60,434 bases of DNA from Fibrobacter succinogenes. GTDB lineage: Bacteria > Fibrobacterota > Fibrobacteria > Fibrobacterales > Fibrobacteraceae. How positions within the stretch are numbered: position 1 is the first letter of the stretch; the number at the start of each line of letters is the position of its first letter. Shown here in pieces: positions 25,421 through 32,087 of this stretch. Position numbers and translations under genes: made by a program. The stretch is from assembly GCA_902761355.1 (NCBI GenBank), contig CACWJY010000019.1, positions 1 to 60,434 on the forward strand, in the 5' to 3' direction. The notes below the pieces were generated by a model that was not told where the DNA came from, did no database searches, and saw only the letters and a list, made by a program, of their open reading frames with translations.

Positions 25421-25543
25421 ATGGATCATTCAACAAAGCAAACCATTGCGGATGTTGCGCAAAAGATAGCCGGGCTTGTTACGGCGTTTTTCGTGGGAAA
25501 AAAGGCTTATAAAGAGTATAAGAAAAGAAAGAAAAAGGAATAA
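25421..25543 (+). CDS. Small 40-residue protein with hydrophobic core and basic tail
   Basis: ATG at 25421 with AGGAG 6 bases upstream, stop TAA at 25541-25543. The product begins MDHSTKQTIADVAQKIAGLV, continues TAFFVGKKAYKEYKKRKKKE and then stops. The central AGLVTAFFVG is a short hydrophobic stretch and the last 14 residues are almost all Lys, Arg, Tyr and Glu. This is the shape of a small membrane-associated peptide or toxin-like peptide. It is the last gene of the low-GC cluster, 22 bases after the previous stop. Confidence 0.6.
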   Translation: MDHSTKQTIADVAQKIAGLVTAFFVGKKAYKEYKKRKKKE

Positions 25544-25579
25544 TTGTTTTTTATTAATGTAAAAATATTCCAATTCGCA

Positions 25580-25611
25580 CGACATTAATTGTCGTGCATT
25601 CCTTTTATATT
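25580..25611 (+). promoter_or_regulatory. WYL-regulon-type promoter of the tandem AAA+ gene (site 3)
   Basis: CGAC-ATTAATT-GTCG (25580-25594; arms extend to GCACGAC/GTCGTGC), 11 bases, TATATT (25606-25611). A start near 25618 leaves a 20-base leader with AGAGG before the ATG at 25638. Confidence 0.7.
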
Positions 25612-25637
25612 GCATAGTAGAATCAAGAGGTTTTGCT

Positions 25638-27938
25638 ATGCAGTTACATTATCAAAATTCAGCAGAGAAATATTTCGGGAATGCGCTGAATCGGTTAGAG
25701 AGGGAGTCGCCTGTAGCGAAGGCGGAGTCGAGGACTTCTTTTATCGACTTGAAGATTATGGAATACTGGGTGCGCTTTATGCGGGCGTATCCGGATGGTT
25801 GCTGTCGCAGTTTTTGCGAGAATTATTTGCCGGTCCGTTATTATGGCGAATTTGCGGACCGTGTTTACGAGATTCGCGACCAGGTTGATTTTTCGAGTAC
25901 TATCAGGACTTCGATTGACGACAAGCATTATGGGGTGCGGGAGCTTTTGGAGGTGTATCACGAAACCAAGACTATTCGCTTTGCTCAGCAGTTTTTTGAG
26001 ATTATGGCTTATTTGGAGCGCGCGAATGATTGCTTGCGACCGATTATCGTGCAGATGATTGAAAATTGCGTGAAAGAAAAGCTGGCAAAAGGCTGTTCGC
26101 ACGATGACGAAACTTTTCAACGCGCTTTTGAGTTAAAGCGTCTTTTCCATTTGTCGGATGAGGCGGTGGAACTGGTGCTTTATCTGTGGCTTCGGAACCA
26201 TCAGCGCTTGTATTTGAGGTTGGAGAATATTCGCGTGAAAGATGGGGAAACTTTTGACCCGAATGAACGTGGGGCCTTTAGTCGGATAGCCTTGTTGACG
26301 GGGCTTGATGCCGCTACGCTTCAAGAACTTTGCTCCAAGGAAAGTCCGCTTCTTAGGTTCCAGCTGGTTCAAATGGAAGAATCGTTCCGCAATACGGATT
26401 TAAGAATCAAACGTAAGGAATTGTACCTAGCGGACGATGTGAGCAATTATCTGTACGGATTTTCGGATATGTCGCGGATTATGGATTTCAAACCGGCGGC
26501 AAAACCATGCGTTCCCTATGAACAGATTGTCAAGACGAATCCGCAGGCGTCTTTTGTTTTGCAGATGCTGAAATCGTACCAGAAGGGTTCTCCGCTGAAC
26601 ATCCTTTTTTATGGCCGCGAGGGAACGGGCAAAACGGAACTTGCCAAGGCGATTGCGCAAGAGTTGAATGTTACATTGCTTTCGGTGGGCGTCGGCGAAG
26701 AATCGATGAGCGATGAATCCCTTTTGCAGACGCGCTTGCGCTCAATGCTTTTGGCCGATTGGGAATGTGAGCGGAGTGGCGGCGTCATCTTGATGGATGA
26801 GGCAGACTTGGTCTTGAATAAGGCAGAAAAGGGATTGCTGAATATTATTTTCGAGAGCCTGAAAACGCCTGTCGTCTGGATTACGAATAATATCTCGATG
26901 ATTGAAAATAGCACCCGTCGCCGTTTCGATTATTCGTTGGAATTTTTCTCGTTCAGCAAGAGCGAACGCTTTGCAATTTGGCAGTCCGTACTGAAAACGC
27001 AGCAGGCGGAATCGATGATGCGTAGCGAAGATATCGAATGTGTCGCCAAGGAAATTCCGGTGATGGCAGGTAGCGCCACTTTGGCAGTTCGGCTTGCGCA
27101 ACGGATGCAGTCTCAGGAGATGTCGCCTTTAAATGTGGTTCGCGAAGTTGCGTCTTCGCATGCGAAACTTTTGGGTATATCGACTTTGCCGCAGGAATCA
27201 AGACCAGAGTATAATTTGGATTGCGTCCGTATTTCGAGCGGGGATATTCGGAATGTAGATTATGTCGTGCCGATGCTCAGAAATTTTGATGCACGCTGGA
27301 AGGAGTCAAAGACCTCGAGGCCCAGGGAGAACTTGAATGTATTCCTGTATGGTCCTCCCGGTACGGGGAAATCGGCTTTTGCAAAGCATATTGCACATGA
27401 CATTCTAGATCGCGAGATTATCGTGAAACGGGCGAGCGATATTCTGGGGTGCCATGTGGGTGAAAGTGAACATAATGTTAGCGCGATGTTCCGTGAAGCG
27501 GAACGGAGTGATGCGATTCTGTTTATCGACGAGGCGGACAGTTTCTTCGAGAATCGAGGCAATGCGAAAAACCATTGGGAAGTGACTCTGGTGAACGAGT
27601 TTATTTGCCAGATGGATTCCTTTAACGGAATGCTGATTGCTGCGACAAACTACGAGAATGTCTTGGATTGGGCGATTCGTCGGCGTTTTCAGCTGAAGCT
27701 GGCGTTTAACTATATGGATCTGCCGCAGATTTCAAAAACTTGGACGGCATTTTTCGGGGGCCATTGCCCCAAGGAAATCCTTCGCTGCGATAATGTGGCG
27801 ATTAGCGACTTTCAGAATGTGCGTCGCAAGCTAGAATATGTCCCTGATGAGCTGCGTACGAAAGAACTCATCTTGCAGAACATGCTCGAAGAACTTGCCA
27901 ATAAAGACGACCATCAGGGCCGTCGGCTGGGGTTGTAG
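25638..27938 (+). CDS. Tandem AAA+ ATPase
   Basis: The 766-residue protein has an N-terminal helical region (about 1-300) without a recognised domain, then two AAA+ modules. Module one has Walker A YGREGTGKTELA (near 335) and Walker B VILMDEADLVL. Module two has Walker A YGPPGTGKSAFA (near 575), Walker B AILFIDEADSFF, sensor-1 TNYENV and the arginine-finger/sensor region AIRRRF. Both modules retain the catalytic residues. The second module is of the classical CDC48/FtsH-like clade, suggesting a protein or nucleic-acid remodelling machine. It is solitary in its operon, is controlled by the CGAC-N7-GTCG promoter, and ends before a RelB/PIN pair. A role in stress or phage response is inference from the regulator. 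Confidence 0.88.
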   Translation: MQLHYQNSAEKYFGNALNRLERESPVAKAESRTSFIDLKIMEYWVRFMRAYPDGCCRSFCENYLPVRYYGEFADRVYEIRDQVDFSSTIRTSIDDKHYGVRELLEVYHETKTIRFAQQFFEIMAYLERANDCLRPIIVQMIENCVKEKLAKGCSHDDETFQRAFELKRLFHLSDEAVELVLYLWLRNHQRLYLRLENIRVKDGETFDPNERGAFSRIALLTGLDAATLQELCSKESPLLRFQLVQMEESFRNTDLRIKRKELYLADDVSNYLYGFSDMSRIMDFKPAAKPCVPYEQIVKTNPQASFVLQMLKSYQKGSPLNILFYGREGTGKTELAKAIAQELNVTLLSVGVGEESMSDESLLQTRLRSMLLADWECERSGGVILMDEADLVLNKAEKGLLNIIFESLKTPVVWITNNISMIENSTRRRFDYSLEFFSFSKSERFAIWQSVLKTQQAESMMRSEDIECVAKEIPVMAGSATLAVRLAQRMQSQEMSPLNVVREVASSHAKLLGISTLPQESRPEYNLDCVRISSGDIRNVDYVVPMLRNFDARWKESKTSRPRENLNVFLYGPPGTGKSAFAKHIAHDILDREIIVKRASDILGCHVGESEHNVSAMFREAERSDAILFIDEADSFFENRGNAKNHWEVTLVNEFICQMDSFNGMLIAATNYENVLDWAIRRRFQLKLAFNYMDLPQISKTWTAFFGGHCPKEILRCDNVAISDFQNVRRKLEYVPDELRTKELILQNMLEELANKDDHQGRRLGL

Positions 27939-27955
27939 AAAAATATGCAAACATA

Positions 27956-27984
27956 TTGCTTTTGTAATGTGTTTATACTATATT
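27956..27984 (+). promoter_or_regulatory. Promoter of the RelB/PIN operon
   Basis: TTGCTT (27956-27961), 17 bases, TATATT (27979-27984): a standard housekeeping promoter 29 bases before the antitoxin gene start codon. It serves as a useful contrast to the CGAC-N7-GTCG promoters, which lack a -35 box. Confidence 0.6.
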
Positions 27985-28012
27985 TAGTAGTTGTATATCG
28001 TTTGAGGTTAGT

Positions 28013-28330
28013 ATGGCGACATCAATATTGCAAATACGTGTGGATGATAAGTTGAAAGACGAGGTCTCCGACTTGTTTGAAAGTCTAGGAATGGACATTC
28101 CTACGGCTGTTCGCATTTTTTTCAAGCGAGCGGTAATTGAAAGAGGGTTGCCGTTTAAGGTGTCTGAACGTCCGACGGTGAATGAATCTTCTGAACTTAT
28201 GTCGGCATTACGTGCGCTCAATGATGATGCATTGAAAAGCGGCTCTGCAGGCATGAGCGAAGAAGAAATTGAAGAGGAAATTAAAGCGGCAAGAGCGGAG
28301 AGAAAAAAACGTGTATTACGCAGTCGTTGA
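28013..28330 (+). CDS. RelB/DinJ-family antitoxin
   Basis: The 105-residue protein starts MATSILQIRVDDKLKDEVSD, the ribbon-helix-helix N-terminus of RelB/DinJ antitoxins, which form dimers and bind the operon's promoter. The middle (MDIPTAVRIFFKRAVIERGLPF) is typical of the family, and the C-terminal tail ESSELMSALRALNDDALK...EEEIKAARAERK should wrap the toxin. GAGG lies 5 bases upstream of the ATG. The end overlaps the toxin start by 20 bases. Confidence 0.92.
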   Translation: MATSILQIRVDDKLKDEVSDLFESLGMDIPTAVRIFFKRAVIERGLPFKVSERPTVNESSELMSALRALNDDALKSGSAGMSEEEIEEEIKAARAERKKRVLRSR

Positions 28331-28886
28331 TACAAACATATTGGTTTCTGCAGCCCTTGCGAAAGATCGTCTGCAATCAGTTCCTTATGCGGTTTTTCAA
28401 GGTATCTCGAAACACCTTTTTACGCCGATTGTTGATGAAAATATTGTTGAAGAATATTGTGAAGTGATGAGCCGTTCTAAATTCAGGTGGAATGTTTCAT
28501 ACGGTCAGCGCTTTGTGGATGAAATTTTAAAATACGCTATAAATGAGCCTGTCGCGCCGACGGACTTTGCTTTGCCAGATGTTGATGACAGAATCTTTTA
28601 TGATGTAGCTTTTGCTCATCGTGATAAAAATGCCTATGTCGTTACGGGTAATATAAAGCATTTTCCTAACGTTCCTTTTGCGATAAGTGCTCGAAATTTT
28701 CTGGATTTGATAAATCCCGTTCAATCGCAAATGTTTGTAAATGATGTCTCGGCTTCTTATACCGCATCCACTCTTATGTCCGCGTTACAAGCCTTGAATG
28801 AAGATGCTTTGAAAAACGGTTCTGCTGGCATAAGCGAAGATGAAATTGAAATGGAGATTAAAGCGGCAAGAGCAGAAAGAAAATAG
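28311..28886 (+). CDS. PIN-domain toxin with a C-terminal copy of the antitoxin tail
   Basis: The GTG at 28311, with GGAGAG 9 bases upstream, is the likely start; the 191-residue protein then begins VYYAVVDTNILVSAALAKDR, the first PIN acidic motif. Further motifs are IVEEY, DVDDRIFYDVA and VTGNIKHFPN, as in the COG1569-type PIN family, predicted metal-dependent RNases. Unusually, residues from about 151 (TASTLMSALQALNEDALK, then EIEMEIKAARAERK) repeat the antitoxin's C-terminal tail (antitoxin bases 28188-28306 against 28761-28883), with clear DNA similarity. A second antitoxin-gene end has been fused to the toxin by partial duplication, so the toxin may be self-masked or altered. PIN toxin role is known for the family; self-inhibition is inference. 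Confidence 0.9.
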   Translation: MYYAVVDTNILVSAALAKDRLQSVPYAVFQGISKHLFTPIVDENIVEEYCEVMSRSKFRWNVSYGQRFVDEILKYAINEPVAPTDFALPDVDDRIFYDVAFAHRDKNAYVVTGNIKHFPNVPFAISARNFLDLINPVQSQMFVNDVSASYTASTLMSALQALNEDALKNGSAGISEDEIEMEIKAARAERK

Positions 28887-28957
28887 GATTAAGTGAATCC
28901 CAAAATTGCCGTTTTTAAGCGAAAATCGCCAATTTACCTGTGTTTTAGCCCGCTGTA

Positions 28958-29011
28958 GTGAAAACTTTTACTAAAAATTGAAAAAGTTTTCACTATACTG
29001 AAAACTTTTCA
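28958..29011. repeat. Triple TGAAAACTTTT-type repeat between convergent genes
   Basis: GTGAAAACTTTT (28958-28969) is inverted at 28982-28993, and a third copy, the palindrome TGAAAA-C-TTTTCA, is at 28999-29011, overlapping the end of the WYL gene. It lies between the PIN gene stop and the convergent WYL gene stop, so it may act as a bidirectional terminator, but the repetition exceeds what a terminator needs. Confidence 0.5.
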
Positions 29012-30025
29012 TCTTTCGTACAGTTTCACCAAGTCTTTAGCGCTATCGAGTACCATTTGGCGGAGCTTGGCTGGCTTTAGCACCTCTGCGATGGAACCAT
29101 AGTACATGACCCATTGCTTGAGCAGGCCGTTCACGGCGACCTTCATGGTCACGTGAATATCACCGCATTTCAACTCTGTGATTTTCATGCTGCGGTGGTA
29201 GGGGCGTTCTTGTAGAAAATTCTTGGCGTAGCCCGGGAAATAGATGACGACTCTTTCTTCATGCTGATCCTGGTCGCCCGAAAGTAGCGTGCCTGTGCGG
29301 ATTCGCTTGCGGAGTGTCTCAATGACTTTCGGATCTTCGACGAATTGTTCGCGCAAGAGCTTTACGGATTGAATGCGGCGGAGCTTGAGGGCATATGTTT
29401 TGTCGGGGTGGTGCTGCGATACGCAGCCGATGTAGATTTCGCCGTGGTTGATGGCGACCATCAGCGGAATGCGCGGCTTGTTGGTGAGGACACCCCAGTT
29501 GTCGGTGTAGGAGATTTGTACTTTTTGTTTTTTGCGGATGGCATCAAGGATGACCGGCAGATTTTTGCCGACATTTTCGTCAACGCTCGGGGGCGTTCCC
29601 ATGAACAGAATACGCCCGTTCAGTTCCTTCGCGTAATGCGCCAAAGTCGATTGTTCCTTGGCGGGCAAATCTTGCGTGATTCTCTTGGTCAAGTCTTCGA
29701 TGAGGTTCGAGGTCGCAGGGTAGATATTTGCGATGCGCTGCAGGAACATGAAGTGCAGTAGCGTGTCGCCGAACTCCGGGAACACAAGCTTGTTTGCGCG
29801 TTCTAGTGCCACTTGATAATAGGTCTTGCCGCTTTCAACAGAGCGCTTGATGTAACCGCCCCCGATTTCGGAGAGTGCGTGCATATCACGCTGAATACTC
29901 CGCAAGTCCTCTTCACGGAAATCCAAGTGTCGCATGATGTCTGTTACACTGTAACGGTTGTTATAGTGTGCCATCATGTAGACGAATATCTGTATCATTC
30001 GTTCACCACGAGCCTGATTTGCCAT
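29009..30025 (-). CDS. WYL-domain transcriptional regulator
   Basis: The 338-residue protein has an N-terminal winged-helix region (MIQIFVYMMAHYNNRYSVTDIMRHLDFREEDLRSIQRDMHALSEIG, residues about 10-55), and a central WYL domain (about 165-240) with YTDNWGVLTNKPRIPLMVAINHGEIYIGCVSQHHPDKTYALKLRRI in place, then a C-terminal extension (WCX-like). Family members such as BrxR and CapW control phage-defence genes, and PafBC controls DNA-damage genes; all bind palindromes. The promoter of this gene carries the CGAC-N7-GTCG element that also precedes three other genes, which makes it the leading candidate for the binder and implies autoregulation. Confidence 0.9.
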   Translation of the reverse strand: MANQARGERMIQIFVYMMAHYNNRYSVTDIMRHLDFREEDLRSIQRDMHALSEIGGGYIKRSVESGKTYYQVALERANKLVFPEFGDTLLHFMFLQRIANIYPATSNLIEDLTKRITQDLPAKEQSTLAHYAKELNGRILFMGTPPSVDENVGKNLPVILDAIRKKQKVQISYTDNWGVLTNKPRIPLMVAINHGEIYIGCVSQHHPDKTYALKLRRIQSVKLLREQFVEDPKVIETLRKRIRTGTLLSGDQDQHEERVVIYFPGYAKNFLQERPYHRSMKITELKCGDIHVTMKVAVNGLLKQWVMYYGSIAEVLKPAKLRQMVLDSAKDLVKLYER

Positions 30026-30047
30026 AAAGCCTCCGTTTTATAAATTC

Positions 30048-30079
30048 AATATATAAAAATCACACGACAATAATTGTCG
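30048..30079 (-). promoter_or_regulatory. WYL-regulon-type promoter of the WYL gene (site 4)
   Basis: On the minus strand CGAC-AATTATT-GTCG (30079-30065; arms extend to CACGAC/GTCGTG), 11 bases, TATATT (30053-30048). The geometry is identical to sites 1-3. The gene starts at 30025. Confidence 0.7.
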
Positions 30080-30128
30080 TGCGAAAACATCGTTACTCAA
30101 GCAGTTCGCTGTAATATTATGAAATATT

Positions 30129-31844
30129 CTATCTCACCCCGGTGCCATTCGCTTTGTAGCGTTTTTCGCCATCGCGGATAAAGGCATTATGTCGCTCCCT
30201 CTGAACGAAGGGGGCATTTTTCTTTTGGGCCACACTCGCCGAGAACGAACGCTGAATAGCCGAAGATTTTACACTTTCATCAAAATAGATCTTACCCAAA
30301 TAAACGGCAGGCTGTTCTTCGCCGCAAGACCCTATGCCAGTAGGTACACGGTTGGCAAATTCGATTTCACCGATTTTTAGATACACCTGATAACGATTTT
30401 TATCAAACCCCTTTATCTTGGCAGCAATTTCTATTTCATTATTTCCGTCAAACGTCATCACGGTATCACCATCCGCAATAGAAATGGTTCGGCTATGGAT
30501 GTCGCGGGAATCGATAGCCGGCAGATCATAATACGTCGGTGTCGGGCATACCGTCAAATTGCTACCTTCCAGATCCTCTAAAACGGCAAGTCTTACCGGA
30601 GCATTCCATGTCAGGTTTCCAAATCCAACATTCTGAATACGTAGTTTCGCCCGCAGCACATGATCATCCCCCACCGTATCGCTCAGCCACGATTCACGCA
30701 GCACAAAGCGGTAGCCCAGGTGATCGTTGATGTACTTGAAGCCCGTAAGCGAATCAACTCGCGTCGGATCGTAATCAAAATCCTTCTGCTTAAACAGCGT
30801 TGCTTTCCAGCTGTTGATTAGATTGTAATTCCACTGAATGTTTAAGTAGCTCGTATGCGTGCGGAAGCCCTCGTATGCAAGGAACTCCGGCGTATTGATA
30901 ACCTGATAACCGTTCGCCGTCGTGAGCGCTTCGCCGCCATAAGGCGTGTTGATGCTGTACTTTTCTAGCCAGGCCACGCCCTCTTCGCGGCAGATGGAAG
31001 TCTTACAGTCCGCGCCCCAGGTGCCGTAATCGTACTGCGTTCCCAGATAACCGTCGTTGAACATTCCCACACGATACATGGTGTCACCTTTTGCCTTCGC
31101 GATTTCGGCAAACTTTTCGCCGTCGATATTGAAGTCGACACCCCAATTGTCAAAGCCTAGAACCTTCGCCGAATAATTTCCCGTACGCGTGAGAATCTTG
31201 AGCTCGGGCGGAGTATTTCGCAGCATCAGGTTCACCGCCTCGGCAACGCGGTCGTAGGTGATATTCGTATCGCTGTGCATTTCGCCGTAGGCACCGTGCA
31301 TGCCCATTTCAAGCGCCACAATCACATCGGTATTTTTCGAAAGCACCGGCGCAAGTTGCTTCACATGCTTAAGCACCCATTCGTGATCCGGAGTCACGTT
31401 GCTTCGACCATTGTACCACGGGTCATAACAGATGCGTACAATCACATACCCGCCAAAGTCGCGAATGTTGTCGAAAGTCTGCTGTAATACATTCAGTGCA
31501 TCTTCCGTAAGGTCCTGATTCTTGCCCCAGGTGGTATCCTTCTTGCCACCGGTCGTGTCAATCCCGAGCCAGGCGTGGCTACTGAATTCCGAAATCTCCG
31601 CACGTAGATGTAACAACTTGCCATACGGTTTTTCTATCGGCTTGCCGCCCGAGGGCTTGAGATGCAACACCTGCGGCGTATAGAAACCGCGGTCATAATT
31701 GCCAAGTGTCGCCATAGCATCGGTCGTGTCGACATTCTGCTTTACAAGGCCAGCCGCCAAAACGGGCGCATGCAAAAACGCAAGCGACAGAGCCATAAGA
31801 GCCAAATGCTTTAAACTGAAAAAACGGACCCCATTTATAGACAT
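30129..31844 (-). CDS. Secreted DUF4874/DUF4832-type protein
   Basis: The likely start is the ATG at 31844, which gives a signal peptide (hydrophobic HLALMALSLAFLHAPVLA then A-G); an in-frame ATG at 31889 would add 15 residues before it. The mature protein has a barrel-like N-terminal domain (LLHLRAEISEFSS, FGGYVIVRICYDPW, DVIVALEMGMHGAYGEMHSD) typical of DUF4874, a family with glycoside-hydrolase-like architecture, and a beta-rich DUF4832 domain (about 400-520). The DUF4832 pair is found in carbohydrate-degrading bacteria. Next to a secreted GH9 cellulase, a role in polysaccharide use is plausible, but catalytic residues cannot be assigned. Confidence 0.82.
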   Translation of the reverse strand: MSINGVRFFSLKHLALMALSLAFLHAPVLAAGLVKQNVDTTDAMATLGNYDRGFYTPQVLHLKPSGGKPIEKPYGKLLHLRAEISEFSSHAWLGIDTTGGKKDTTWGKNQDLTEDALNVLQQTFDNIRDFGGYVIVRICYDPWYNGRSNVTPDHEWVLKHVKQLAPVLSKNTDVIVALEMGMHGAYGEMHSDTNITYDRVAEAVNLMLRNTPPELKILTRTGNYSAKVLGFDNWGVDFNIDGEKFAEIAKAKGDTMYRVGMFNDGYLGTQYDYGTWGADCKTSICREEGVAWLEKYSINTPYGGEALTTANGYQVINTPEFLAYEGFRTHTSYLNIQWNYNLINSWKATLFKQKDFDYDPTRVDSLTGFKYINDHLGYRFVLRESWLSDTVGDDHVLRAKLRIQNVGFGNLTWNAPVRLAVLEDLEGSNLTVCPTPTYYDLPAIDSRDIHSRTISIADGDTVMTFDGNNEIEIAAKIKGFDKNRYQVYLKIGEIEFANRVPTGIGSCGEEQPAVYLGKIYFDESVKSSAIQRSFSASVAQKKNAPFVQRERHNAFIRDGEKRYKANGTGVR

Positions 31845-32005
31845 ACCTTCAATATATACTTTTTTGGCCCGTTTTCCAAAATAATCCAAACAAAAGTATT
31901 CCGCTTTGGATTATGCATATTGCAGAAAAAGTTCCCTTTTTCGTTATTTCTAGGTATATTCCCTATTATAATGATTTTTGTTCTTATTCCCTCCTAAAAA
32001 GAGAA

Positions 32006-32036
32006 GTCCGCACATTTGTGCGGGCTTTTCTTTTAC
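32006..32036. terminator. Bidirectional intrinsic terminator between the DUF4832 promoter region and the GH9 gene
   Basis: GTCCGCAC and GTGCGGGC pair around ATTT with one G-U; T-rich runs follow on both strands (TTTTCTTTT on plus, TTCTCTTTTT on minus). It should end GH9 transcription on the minus strand. Between 31890 and 32005 there is only AT-rich promoter-like sequence, with a TATAAT on the plus strand at 31967-31972 and no gene. Confidence 0.75.
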
Positions 32037-32087
32037 CTAAAGACTTTTCAGGAATTTAATTTCTTCCCGACGCCTACAACCTGGAGA

